A stretch of DNA of 64,000 nucleotides from Microvirga ossetica. Lineage in GTDB: Bacteria > Pseudomonadota > Alphaproteobacteria > Rhizobiales > Beijerinckiaceae. Under the pieces are notes generated by a model, which saw only the letters and a list, made by a program, of their open reading frames with translations, ran no database searches and was not told the origin of the DNA. The DNA is taken from positions 186,001 to 250,000 of the forward strand of contig NZ_CP016619.1 of NCBI RefSeq assembly GCF_002741015.1, given 5' to 3'. The position numbers were made by a program, and so were the translations under genes. Below, piece after piece: positions 55,099-63,352 of this stretch (the first letter of the stretch is position 1; every line of letters begins with the position of its first letter).

Positions 55099-55212
55099 AT
55101 GAGCCCAACGGCCACAATCCAGCACCGTCAGTTCGATGCAGCGATCTTTGATCTTGACGGCGTGTTGACCGACACGGCGAGCCTCAGCATAATACAACTT
55201 GTCTTACGCTGA
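55099..55212 (+). pseudogene. HAD-superfamily (beta-phosphoglucomutase-like) N-terminal fragment
   Basis: 38 codons from the ATG at 55099 (an ATG at 55081 is in frame) read FDAAIFDLDGVLTDTASL, the DxD phosphorylation motif of beta-phosphoglucomutase-like HAD enzymes, and then stop at 55212. The rest of the ~230-residue protein is absent. It lies after the debranching-enzyme gene, where an intact copy would fit a trehalose/maltose metabolic role. Confidence 0.6.
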
Positions 55213-55346
55213 GAAAGCAGCTGTCAAGTGATGTTCCGGAAGGCTTCGCTCTGCTGTTCTCAAAGCACGCCGGCATCCGCCTATGAGAATTCAGCAACGG
55301 CTTTCCTGCACCTTGCATAGAGCTCGCCAATCAGAATAGCGGGGCC

Positions 55347-55580
55347 TTAGATCAGCTGATCCTGAGGCACTTTGAGGACCATTGAGAGGATTTCGAGCAT
55401 CTCCTCCTCGATATCCTTGTTGCCTTCTTCAATTGCTTTGATGGCCTCCTTGGAAATGCCGCTCTTTTCGGCGAGGTCATCGCGCGAGATGTTCCTCCAT
55501 CGGCGATAAGCCATTAGGGCGGGCTCGCCGCCTGCGAGCGCATAGGTAACATCCATCGGGACTCGGAAGACATCAACCAT
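55347..55580 (-). CDS. Small XRE-family helix-turn-helix protein
   Basis: 77 residues with a single HTH: MAYRRWRNISRDDLAEKSGI, SKEAIKAIEEGNKD, ILSMVLKVPQDQLI. The N-terminal 20 residues could be a short beta extension, as in toxin-antitoxin antidotes, but no toxin gene is adjacent. The start codon is uncertain. Confidence 0.75.
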   Translation of the reverse strand: MVDVFRVPMDVTYALAGGEPALMAYRRWRNISRDDLAEKSGISKEAIKAIEEGNKDIEEEMLEILSMVLKVPQDQLI

Positions 55581-56135
55581 CGTCGCCTCCTCCAGAATCC
55601 GAGCTTAACACAGAACGAGCTGCCCATGTGGTGCAGATGTCACAGCAACTGAGGGAGCTCGCACTGATGCTCGCTCCCGCACTTTTAGGGGGCCTTGCGG
55701 CGTGAGCCCGGACGGATGGCGGTATTTGTCCAACACGTGGCTGAAGCAGAACGGCTGTTCTATCCCGCACACCGCTCAGTTCACAAAGGGATCGGCTTGA
55801 ATGCTTGTCCTCGGATATGGGGCAACCCTCCATGATACGAATTAGTCTTGATGAGGACTAAAACAAAAAGCCGTCATCTCAGATGATTTCGAACGGAGAG
55901 AGGCTCTGGAGTCGCCGCGTACAGGATGTGAAACCATTGGCCTCCTGATGTAGATGTAAGCTTAACCGCAAATAGGACTCATAACTTATCTTAGTTCATG
56001 CTTTGTTCTGGTGTTCGGATTTCATATCAGGTAGAGTCAATACTCAGAAATTACAGAAGCGGAGCCGTGATGAGCATGGACAAGAACAAGGCTATCGAAA
56101 CGTTAGGATTGGATAATTTGGCTGACATGCAGGAG
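55581..56135. other. Long gap with no firm gene
   Basis: About 555 bases. A plus-strand frame from 56070 starts MSMDKNKAIETLGLDNLADM and looks protein-like for about 25 codons before running antisense into the DUF1612 gene, so it may be a truncated gene start. Nothing else is supported. AT content is higher than average at 55850-56050. Confidence 0.3.
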
Positions 56136-57281
56136 CTACACGATCCCCCAGGCCCGATAGCGCCGCCGGCCAGTCAATTCCCTCGGCAGCGCCCCTCCCA
56201 GCTGCAGGAGCATCAGGTCCACGGCCTTGGGCGTAACTTTGAGCAGTTTCGCGCCCAGTGGCACCGTCACAAGAGGGCGTGACAGGAACAGGTTCACGAG
56301 CTCGCGCAGCCTGGAATTGCTGCGGCATTTATCGGCCACCCGGTTCATCAGCTCCCGGGCGAGGATTAGCCGCTCCAGATCCTTGTTCGCGATCTCGACG
56401 GCCTCTTCGAGCACCTGGCAGAAGCCCTGCAGTTTTTCGAGGATCCCTTCCCTGCCCTGCGGCCGGAACTTCGATTGCTTGAACCCGGCCGCGAGCGGCA
56501 GGAGGTGGCTTGTCAGTCCTCGAGCCCGGAGGATCGACGCGGCCATGATCAATCCGAGCCATGGTTGCCGGGTATAGAGGTTCAGATCGAGCCAGGCGTC
56601 CCAGGCGACGGCGGCCGCGGCGACTGCCGGCCAGTGGGAAACCCGCTTCACCATATCAAGCCAGGCATCTTCATTCTCAGCCTCGTCCCGATCCGGATCG
56701 TAGACCAGATGGGATCGGCTTTTCGGGAGCGGAGTTTCGCCGGCCAGAACCTTATCAGTCCGATCAAGCAGCGCGTCGATTTCCGCAAAGTGCGCTTCCC
56801 ACGGATCGGCATCGTTGGCGAAGGCTGGATAGGCCTCCTCATCGTCCGGATCGACCTTTCTTTTGCCCTTGGCCTTCGGCTCATCGGGTTTCAGCGGTCC
56901 AATTCCTCGCAGAGCCGCCAAACCGTCATAGGAAATTGGCCAGGGCGCCTTCCTGACCATTGCAGCCCGTCGCGCCCTTAAAGCTGATGCAGCTCGCGTG
57001 AGCTCGTGAGTCGGACTCCGCACGTCCATGCCGGCGTCATGCAGCACCAAGTCGCCGATATCGACCAGATAACCGTCCAGCAGAAGGGATCTCACCGCTT
57101 CGTTCATGTCGCACCGGGATTGCCAGCCAGCGGCTAATCCAGACGCCTCAAGGCGGGCGTCGAAGGATTTTATTTCGAGCGCGACTTTCTCCAGACGACC
57201 GACGACTTTCTCCCAAGGGATCTCGGGGAGCTCAAAGCTCTTTGGTTGCTCTTGATTTGAGATCGAGAAGTTAAGCATCAA
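56136..57281 (-). CDS. DUF1612/HTH protein of the RHE_PE00001 family
   Basis: 381 residues. Family features: RLEASGLAAGWQSRCDMNEA, LLLDGYLVDIGDLVLHDAG, DVRSPTHELTRAASALRARR, then an acidic/basic linker (KAKGKRKVDPDDEEAYPAF) and a C-terminal HTH-like part (LGAKLLKVTPKAVDLMLLQL). Such proteins are common on rhizobial plasmids, often close to mobile elements. Function unknown; DNA binding is inferred. Confidence 0.8.
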   Translation of the reverse strand: MMLNFSISNQEQPKSFELPEIPWEKVVGRLEKVALEIKSFDARLEASGLAAGWQSRCDMNEAVRSLLLDGYLVDIGDLVLHDAGMDVRSPTHELTRAASALRARRAAMVRKAPWPISYDGLAALRGIGPLKPDEPKAKGKRKVDPDDEEAYPAFANDADPWEAHFAEIDALLDRTDKVLAGETPLPKSRSHLVYDPDRDEAENEDAWLDMVKRVSHWPAVAAAAVAWDAWLDLNLYTRQPWLGLIMAASILRARGLTSHLLPLAAGFKQSKFRPQGREGILEKLQGFCQVLEEAVEIANKDLERLILARELMNRVADKCRSNSRLRELVNLFLSRPLVTVPLGAKLLKVTPKAVDLMLLQLGGALPRELTGRRRYRAWGIV

Positions 57282-57529
57282 ATCTGCTCTGACCTATAGG
57301 CTCACGATATGTAGTCTTTGCCGAGAGCGCCAGCCGATGCACGGCCAACAAAGGTGGAATGGATCCAGATCTCTTTGCTCGAAGCCGGTCGGCGAATATG
57401 GCCGTTCCTCATGTGCAGGCGCAGATTCGTCGTGCCCTGTCGATAAGAGAGAATTGTGTCACGGAGCGGGGCTTATGGATTTGGCCTAATTGGATCAATC
57501 GCTCTAATAGCCATGTGTCCCGACATAGG
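57282..57529. other. Gap between the DUF1612 gene and IS1182
   Basis: About 250 bases, presumably including the DUF1612 promoter. No gene or repeat seen apart from the IS1182 end at 57530. Confidence 0.3.
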
Positions 57530-59250
57530 TGAGATACTGTCGGCGAATTCAGAGGGCTGGCGCCAACGCAGCAAAGCGGGTCACGCGCGTCTTGGTGCGC
57601 GGCCATCCGTCCAACCAGTGTACGACCCGCAAGACGTTCATCGCAGCCGCCGAACACACCTCCTGGAGGCCGGTCTTCAGGAGCCCGATATACCAGCTCC
57701 GGCGCATTCCGAATCCCCGCACACCCTGTGAGAGCGTGCCCTCGACGCCAGCCCGGATATGATACCGCTCCTTCCATGTTGGATCGTGCATCCGGGATCG
57801 GGCTGCATTCAATGCCTCGTACTCTTGGCGCGTGTGGAAGTAGACGGCGCGGCGGGCTTCCTTCGCGGGCGTGCACAGCGCTCTGACGGCGCAGGCTCCA
57901 CAATCAGAGCGGCTGAACACGGCATTGATGCGCGGGCTCCCATCCTCTCTGCGCGCGACGCGCCAAGTCGCGGAGACCTTACCCTGTGGGCAGGTCACTT
58001 GTTCGCGCTCCCAGTCGATCACGAAGTTGGGCAGATCATATCCCTGTCCCGTGCGGGCCTGCCAGGACGATACGCCCCGCACCGGCCCCTCGAGCGAGAT
58101 CCCGTGGTCTTGCCGGCTGCTGACCAACAGGGCCGCATCAATGTAGGCCGAGTCCACGTAATGCTCAGAAGGCAGGAGGCCTTTGGCGGCCAGGCACGCA
58201 TGGATCTCGGCCGTGCTCGTCATGTCTTGCTCCATCGCCGGGCAGGTCTTGACGTGCGTGATCAGGTGCGCGGCATCGTCATCGCAGGTCTCGGTGACAT
58301 GGACCTTGTAGCCGGACCACTCCATCTGACGCTTTGTGCAGTAATGCATCTCGGGATCATAGGGCGACTGCAGCCGTTCGCCGACCGGTGGCAGTTCCGC
58401 TCCAGCCCGCCAGCGCGGCCGCCCATCGTCCCGTGCGTAATGCACCCGCCACACGTCGCGCAGCGTCTGCACCATCGGCACCGCTCGCGCCGCAGCCGGT
58501 GCGCTCGCATCGTCCAAGGCGTCGAGCAGGAAGAACCCGTCCGTGCCAATCTCCAGCGAGAGAGCTTCACGCTTCTCCCGGCTCTTGGGCAGACGATAGT
58601 CCTCAATGCGATGTGCATAGCGCTCGAACCAAGCCGGCTGAGCGATCACGCGAACCCAGTCCGGAACAACGGCGGCCAGATCATCGAGAGTGGCGCGCAG
58701 CGTCTCAGCGACGAGTTCCAGAAGATGGAGGTCATGCACGGCCCCCAACACATGCGTGCTGTCGGTGCGTTGCTTGCCGCGCGCTTTGATCAGACCGCGG
58801 GCCTTGAACCGCTCGAGCATGGTGTCCAACAGCAGATGCTCGGCCTGGCCGGCGACAAGGCGGGCCCGAAATTCGGTGAGCACGCTGAAGTGGAACCCGG
58901 GATCAGTCAGCTCGAGCCCCAGGGCGTACTTCCAGTCGATCCGGGCCCGGACAGCGTCAGCGGCTTGTCGATCGCTGAGGTGCTCGAGGAACTGGAAGAT
59001 CGTGATCAAAGCCAGCCGCCACGGCGCAAGGGCGGGTTGCCCCCGGCTCGGGTAGAACCGTCGGAAGTCCTCATCCTGGTAGAGGATGCTAAATTCATCC
59101 CGGAGCCGGGTCACAATGTTGCCCTTAGGGAAAGCTGCCCGGGCGACTCGCACGGTCTCGGCCGGGATCTCACCAATCGGCTCGGGATGAAGGCTCATGG
59201 ATTCCTCCTCTTGCTGAATAGCCAACAGGGAATTCGCCGACAGTATCTCA
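57530..59250 (-). mobile_element. Complete IS1182-family insertion sequence
   Basis: Perfect 21-bp terminal inverted repeats at 57530-57550 (TGAGATACTGTCGGCGAATT then C) and 59230-59250. The element is 1721 bases with one intact transposase whose stop codon lies inside the left repeat. No obvious target duplication beside the repeats. Confidence 0.95.
57549..59198 (-). CDS. IS1182-family transposase
   Basis: 549 residues from the ATG at 59198, which is preceded by GAGGAGG-like bases. N-terminal DUF772-like part: FRRFYPSRGQPALAPWRLAL and DRQAADAVRARIDWKYALGL. DDE core: RTDSTHVLGAVHDLHLLELV, YVDSAYIDAALLV, and the C-terminal IRAGVEGTLSQGVRGFGMRR with the catalytic Glu. Between them is a Cys cluster (CGACAVRALC). 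Intact. Confidence 0.95.
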   Translation of the reverse strand: MSLHPEPIGEIPAETVRVARAAFPKGNIVTRLRDEFSILYQDEDFRRFYPSRGQPALAPWRLALITIFQFLEHLSDRQAADAVRARIDWKYALGLELTDPGFHFSVLTEFRARLVAGQAEHLLLDTMLERFKARGLIKARGKQRTDSTHVLGAVHDLHLLELVAETLRATLDDLAAVVPDWVRVIAQPAWFERYAHRIEDYRLPKSREKREALSLEIGTDGFFLLDALDDASAPAAARAVPMVQTLRDVWRVHYARDDGRPRWRAGAELPPVGERLQSPYDPEMHYCTKRQMEWSGYKVHVTETCDDDAAHLITHVKTCPAMEQDMTSTAEIHACLAAKGLLPSEHYVDSAYIDAALLVSSRQDHGISLEGPVRGVSSWQARTGQGYDLPNFVIDWEREQVTCPQGKVSATWRVARREDGSPRINAVFSRSDCGACAVRALCTPAKEARRAVYFHTRQEYEALNAARSRMHDPTWKERYHIRAGVEGTLSQGVRGFGMRRSWYIGLLKTGLQEVCSAAAMNVLRVVHWLDGWPRTKTRVTRFAALAPAL

Positions 59251-59489
59251 GGATGGTCCGAAGTGGATCGATGTCGAACTGAGTCGTCAATTGAGGTCAC
59301 TTGAAGGTCGCCTTGCAGCCCCACTGCTGAAATAAGGGTAAGGTCGGCCCCGTGCCAGGAAGCGACGTTCCGCGCTCATAGGTTGAACTTCGCTGAGCCG
59401 TGTACGGAATTGCTCCTGCCCTTGGTTTCACCCTCATTTCGGTTCAGGTAAGATTGAGCTCTAGCTGATCAGATCCAGCGGGGTGGCGA

Positions 59490-60467
59490 ATGAGGCGTCG
59501 CCAGTTCATCACGCTCTTCGGGCGAGCAACTCTCCTCTGGCCCTTGGGAGTATGGGCGCAGCAGGTCAATGAGGTCCCACGTGTTGGCGTCATCGTGCAG
59601 GGCGACGCTCACCTCGTCGGTCTCTCGGGACTGCGGAAAGGCCTTGCGGAGCTTGGAGCGGCGGAGGGCAAGCAGTTTAACTTGGCCGTCCGTGATACCC
59701 AGGGTAATCTCAAGGCGGCCGAAGGAGCAGCCGCCGAATTGGAGCGCAACGGCGTTGCAGTGATCGTCTCATTCGGAATGTCGCCGATCCTCGCCGTCAA
59801 GCGCGCAACAACCACCGTGCCGATGGTGTATGTGGGAGGAACCGATCCGGTAGCCGGGGGGCTCGCAAACAGCGTCGCGAAGCCCGGCGGGCGGGTTACG
59901 GGCGTTCACCACCTCCAAGCTGAACTGACGGGCAAGCGCCTCGAGCTTTTCCGCGAACTGGTCCCAGCCCTTCGGCGGGTCGCTATTTTCTACAATCCCA
60001 GCAATCCGGTTGCCCAATCTGCCATGGGTTTGGCGCGGGACGCCGCCCAGATCTTCGGGCTTGACCTCGTCGAGCGTCAGGTCACTTCGCCCGAGGAGAT
60101 TCGCCGAGAGGCTGAAGGGCTAAGCAGACTCGTGGTTGATGGCTACTACTTCATCAGTGACGCCACGATCATCGGACAACAGCACACCATCACCGATGCG
60201 GCCAATCGCATCCGGCTCCCGACGATGGCGCTTGAATTGGATATCGTCCGCCGCGGCGCGCTTGCGGGCTACGGGCTCAACTATGGTGAATTGGGACGTC
60301 TGGCGGCGAAATTCGTCCAGCGAATCCTCGCCGGCGACCGACCAGGGGATCTACCGATTGAGGACATCAGCGTGCCGGCCCTCGGCATCAATCTCAAGAC
60401 GGCTCGGGCTATCGGTATTGAGGTGCCGCGGGACATCCTTGTCCGAGCAGATGAGGTGATCGAATAA
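59490..60467 (+). CDS. ABC transporter substrate-binding protein (TrpX/YcjN-like, pfam04392 type)
   Basis: 325 residues. N-terminal MRRRQFITLFGRATLLWPLG is a Tat-like signal (RRQFIT) of the kind that this group usually carries. The mature part has VPRVGVIVQGDAHLVGLSGL, VPMVYVGGTDPVAGGLANSV and YGLNYGELGRLAAKFVQRIL. No permease or ATPase gene is adjacent. Many genomes hold orphan copies of this family. The ligand is unknown. Confidence 0.88.
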   Translation: MRRRQFITLFGRATLLWPLGVWAQQVNEVPRVGVIVQGDAHLVGLSGLRKGLAELGAAEGKQFNLAVRDTQGNLKAAEGAAAELERNGVAVIVSFGMSPILAVKRATTTVPMVYVGGTDPVAGGLANSVAKPGGRVTGVHHLQAELTGKRLELFRELVPALRRVAIFYNPSNPVAQSAMGLARDAAQIFGLDLVERQVTSPEEIRREAEGLSRLVVDGYYFISDATIIGQQHTITDAANRIRLPTMALELDIVRRGALAGYGLNYGELGRLAAKFVQRILAGDRPGDLPIEDISVPALGINLKTARAIGIEVPRDILVRADEVIE

Positions 60468-60532
60468 TCGGATCCATGTGGGCCGCTGACGATGATGATA
60501 TGAAATTCCGATAAGGTCCGGCATGGAACGCG

Positions 60533-60853
60533 TTACTGTCGACAGCGAGAGTAGAAACTCGTCTTTGCCTGATAGAGGGGGAGACCCCAATCTTCGATCG
60601 TCACCCCCAATGTGACCTCGCCCACGATCTCGATCTCCTGTGAGCCTAAGGTATGGAGCGATCCCCTGATTGGATCGCCTTCGAAGACACTGAAGTAGTC
60701 ATCCTCGTGCAGCAGCGAGAAGCCGGGTCCCGTCTGTACCACGAAGAAGTCACATTGCGGGGCTGACAAAGCGATCTCGCCTTCGATGTGGTCCGAAGCC
60801 ACCGCCGAGACGACACAGCACGAGACTATCGCCGACAGGAGCAGGCCCTGCAT
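60533..60853 (-). CDS. Small secreted hypothetical protein
   Basis: 106 residues with a signal peptide (LLSAIVSCCVVSAVASD) and a beta-rich mature part (FFVVQTGPGFSLLHEDDYFS, IEIVGEVTLGVTIEDWGLP). Three cysteines in the mature/cleavage region. It is convergent with the substrate-binding protein gene. No family recognised. Confidence 0.65.
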   Translation of the reverse strand: MQGLLLSAIVSCCVVSAVASDHIEGEIALSAPQCDFFVVQTGPGFSLLHEDDYFSVFEGDPIRGSLHTLGSQEIEIVGEVTLGVTIEDWGLPLYQAKTSFYSRCRQ

Positions 60854-60906
60854 GGCCAGCCCTTCCTGAGATCAGAGGCAGCTTACTCCTATCTGGCTGC
60901 AACGCC

Positions 60907-60924
60907 AATTTCGCATAAGCCCCA
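60907..60924 (+). repeat. Dispersed repeat, copy 1 (partial)
   Basis: AATTTCGCATAAGCCCCA. Shares the core TTTCGCATAA with the copies at 61027, 61578 and 62706, but its flanks are less similar. Confidence 0.6.
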
Positions 60925-60991
60925 TTTTGACGAACAAACCGGAAAGTGTCCCAAGCTGTCAGCCAAACGGTCAAGAACATTGACCCAAAGT

Positions 60992-61052
60992 GGTAGGAAC
61001 ATTCGCCTCGTGCGAAACAAACCGCGAATTTCGCATAACCTCCAGTATAGAA
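60992..61052 (+). repeat. Dispersed repeat, copy 2 (long form)
   Basis: Core AATTTCGCATAACCTCCAGT then ATAGAA at 61027-61052, with an upstream arm (GGAACATTCGC...GCGAAAC...CCGCG) that also occurs next to copy 4. GCGAAA and TTTCGC within it form an inverted pair. About 60 bases in all. Confidence 0.65.
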
Positions 61053-61209
61053 CCGGAAGCAGGCTCCCTCGGCCCGGTTTGATTGTAGGCTTGGCAAAAT
61101 AGGCGTATTCTCAGGCCTGTCGTTGACCTAGCCTCTCTCGCAGCCCCCTGGGGCTCTGATACACGCCCCAATCCGCCCATGAGGGACCGGGCCCGTAAGG
61201 GAGGGGCGT

Positions 61210-61578
61210 ATGTCTTCAAGAACTGCCCTGATAGCCGTTGTTCTCGCCGCCAGCCTATCGCTGCCGCTTCAGGCCCATGACATCTACTCGCATCTTTTGG
61301 ACGAGGTGGGCGCAAGCTGCTGCGATAACAGGGATTGCCGCCCTGCGCTTTACCGAGTGAGCTCAAGTGGCGTGCAGATGCTCGTAGATCAGCGATGGAT
61401 CGACGTGCCAGATGACCGGATCCAATATCGTGCCCTGCTGGGAGATACCGGCGAGACGGGCGGAGGCCATTGGTGCGGTTCAGCCTATAAACCAGACTTT
61501 GGCAATCCAAATGCCGTGTACCTGACGAAATGTGCAGTTCTGCCGCCTCAGTCTGCGTCCGCTCAGGACAGGCCGTGA
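61210..61578 (+). CDS. Small secreted Cys-rich hypothetical protein
   Basis: 122 residues with signal peptide LIAVVLAASLSLPLQAHD. The mature part begins IYSHLLDEVGASCCDNRDCR, with a CC pair and a later cluster (GHWCGSAYKP, TKCAVLPP). GGAGG precedes the ATG. Its TGA stop is immediately followed by repeat copy 3. Similar small proteins are known in Hyphomicrobiales, with no assigned function. Confidence 0.7.
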   Translation: MSSRTALIAVVLAASLSLPLQAHDIYSHLLDEVGASCCDNRDCRPALYRVSSSGVQMLVDQRWIDVPDDRIQYRALLGDTGETGGGHWCGSAYKPDFGNPNAVYLTKCAVLPPQSASAQDRP

Positions 61579-61602
61579 TTTCGCATAAGCCACAGTATAG
61601 AA
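61578..61602 (+). repeat. Dispersed repeat, copy 3
   Basis: ATTTCGCATAAGCCACAGTA then TAGAA, directly after a stop codon. It is followed by a short direct duplication of TAGAATGCGCTTG (61597-61625). Confidence 0.65.
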
Positions 61603-61636
61603 TGCGCTTGATAGAATGCGCTTGCTGCTACTTTGC

Positions 61637-62119
61637 CTAAGACAGCAGTATTCCGGGAGGCGCTTCCTTGAAGCAGCGGCAAAGGTGCTTCTCGCAGAAA
61701 AATTCGTCTTCAACCAGGACTTGAGACGCCTTGTGCTCGGCGCATCGGGTCTCAACCATCCCCCAGACAAGCAACTCAGCCGGCACCCGTTGTGCGAAGC
61801 CGCCAACAAACTCATCGTTGCAATAAATCAGCCAGCCGAGATTGCTGCCGACGATTTTGTAAGTGGCGTGAGATTGCGGCAAAGATGATCTCAAATGTTC
61901 GGAGAACGGCAGGCGGAAAACTATCTTGCCGGTATCATCCTCAACCTCAATGGCATAGTCCCGTGGATCGTGGCCTCGGGCTGCGAACACATGTTTGAGG
62001 TCTTGGGCAGCCCACGCCACTGCTCTCCAGGCAGTCTCCACATCCGGGTAATCGAGGCCGAAATCGTCGTAACTCATACCTCCATCTTTGCAGCGGATGT
62101 GAAGGTAGAAGCGAGACAT
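61637..62119 (-). CDS. DUF6894-domain protein
   Basis: 160 residues. MSRFYLHIRCKDGGMSYDDF and DYAIEVEDDTGKIVFRLPFS frame a DUF6894-like domain in the first ~75 residues. The second half (YKIVGSNLGWLIYCNDEFVG) has no recognised fold and may be a separate small domain. GGGGGA precedes the ATG at 62119. Function unknown; such proteins are frequent in Methylobacteriaceae. Confidence 0.75.
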   Translation of the reverse strand: MSRFYLHIRCKDGGMSYDDFGLDYPDVETAWRAVAWAAQDLKHVFAARGHDPRDYAIEVEDDTGKIVFRLPFSEHLRSSLPQSHATYKIVGSNLGWLIYCNDEFVGGFAQRVPAELLVWGMVETRCAEHKASQVLVEDEFFCEKHLCRCFKEAPPGILLS

Positions 62120-62447
62120 GGCGTCCCCCAGAGCTAGCCGGTAGACTGCTGAAATAAAGTCCTTGGGGCGGAAGAGTTCCGGCCACCCTTGACCGTTTCA
62201 GGCTGCGGGCACCGGGCGCGTTGCGTATCAGCCCGACCGTGCTCCATTGCCTCCAAGCGTGGAGGACGCCCTGGCTGAGGGACCACGACTCCCCTGGCCG
62301 GGGCGTTTCATTGTCGGCAGCGAGCCGGTTTTCACGCGCGGGGCCGAGCAGTTCGTACGGCGTATCAATCCTATGATAGATTGCTTCATAGTACTTGAGA
62401 CATCACGCTCCAGGCCAAGCATCATCCTGCCGTGGATCGAGCGACCA

Positions 62448-62675
62448 ATGCGCTACTACTTTCACCTAGTAAGTAGCCAGCAGATCATCCTCGATACTAC
62501 AGGGGTCGAGATCAGAGATCCTGCAACAGTGCAACACATGGTGCCCCGGTTGATCCGCGAGGTTCAAAAGGAGCCTGACCAGACCGCCAAGGACTGGGAG
62601 GATTGGCGGATCGATGTCGAGGATCCGTTCGGCAATGTCATCGTGTCCGTCCCCTTGGACACCTCGCTGCCGTAA
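62448..62675 (+). CDS. DUF6894-domain protein, short form
   Basis: 75 residues from the ATG at 62448: MRYYFHLVSSQQIILDTTGV, then a helix (LIREVQKEPDQTAKDWEDW) and RIDVEDPFGNVIVSVPLDTS. The whole protein is a single DUF6894 domain. It shares its pattern with the first half of the gene at 61637-62119, and the two lie between inverted repeat copies 3 and 4. Confidence 0.7.
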   Translation: MRYYFHLVSSQQIILDTTGVEIRDPATVQHMVPRLIREVQKEPDQTAKDWEDWRIDVEDPFGNVIVSVPLDTSLP

Positions 62676-62705
62676 CCATCACGGTAGACTTACGTGGTGC
62701 CCATT

Positions 62706-62770
62706 CCATACTGGGGCTTATGCGAAATTGCGCGGCAGGTTTCTCGCGCGCGAATGTCATCCCTTCGGAG
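62706..62770 (-). repeat. Dispersed repeat, copy 4 (inverted, long form)
   Basis: The complement of CCATACTGGGGCTTATGCGA then AATT, followed by an arm (GCGCGG...GTTTCTC...GCGAATGTCAT) that aligns with the flank of copy 2. Orientation is opposite to copies 1-3. It ends about 60 bases before the cupin gene. Confidence 0.65.
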
Positions 62771-62832
62771 CTTTTATTTTCCTGGGACTGGGCGCATCCT
62801 CTACCGATCCGCAGACCCCGAAGGAGGTTGCT

Positions 62833-63243
62833 ATGGCCGGCAAATTCACCTTGCGCGCGGATGTTCAACCGGACGTCTTGGATTGGGGTCAGTTGCGCAT
62901 GCTGAGCCATCCGCCCTCCACCGGCGCGAAACAACTCACCATCATCGACGGCGATATTTCCCCCGGTAAGGGCCATAACTTCCACTACCATCCTAATCAG
63001 GAAGAGATCCTGTACGTCGTCTCCGGCACAGTCGAGCAGTGGCTCGAGCGCGAGAGGCGCACCCTTGGCCCGGGTGACAGCATCTTTATCCCGCCTGGGG
63101 TCGTGCATGCCTCGTTCGCCATCGGTGCCGATGAGGCAAGAGTGCTGGCGATCTTTGGCCCGTCTGTCGGCGATGCAGGGCTTGAGATGGTTGACGTCTC
63201 AGGTGAGGCGCCTTGGAGTGGATTGAGAGCTAACGCAACCTAA
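62833..63243 (+). CDS. Cupin-domain protein
   Basis: 136 residues from the ATG at 62833, with AAGGAGG upstream. Cupin motif 1 is HNFHYHPNQEEILYVVSGTV (His ligands and Glu) and motif 2 is PGDSIFIPPGVVHASFAIG. A single-domain metal-binding beta barrel; its role could be enzymatic or ligand-binding. No sign of secretion. Confidence 0.9.
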   Translation: MAGKFTLRADVQPDVLDWGQLRMLSHPPSTGAKQLTIIDGDISPGKGHNFHYHPNQEEILYVVSGTVEQWLERERRTLGPGDSIFIPPGVVHASFAIGADEARVLAIFGPSVGDAGLEMVDVSGEAPWSGLRANAT

Positions 63244-63352
63244 TAGCAACTGCGTTCCATAAAGGCAATTCTGCGAATTACGGGACCACAGTGATATAAT
63301 CGGTCCAACAGGGCATGTCTTCCAGGACAACATTCCCTCCGGGAGGGAGAGA

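Larger units (their letters stand above)
60854..61209. other. Gene-free stretch holding two copies of a dispersed repeat
   Basis: About 355 bases without a supported gene. It contains repeat copies at 60907 and 61027, described separately, and the ribosome binding site of the next gene near its end. Confidence 0.4.

Noticed and set aside
56070..56282. Possible gene starting MSMDKNKAIETLGLDNLADM
   Set aside because: After about 25 codons it runs antisense through the DUF1612 coding end with no motif. It may be a truncated start, but is not supportable as a gene.
57759..59282. A 507-codon frame on the plus strand
   Set aside because: Antisense to the IS1182 transposase and without recognisable motifs.
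60992..61020. GGAAC box upstream of the gene at 61210 as an EcfG promoter
   Set aside because: No GTT at the required 16-17 base spacing.
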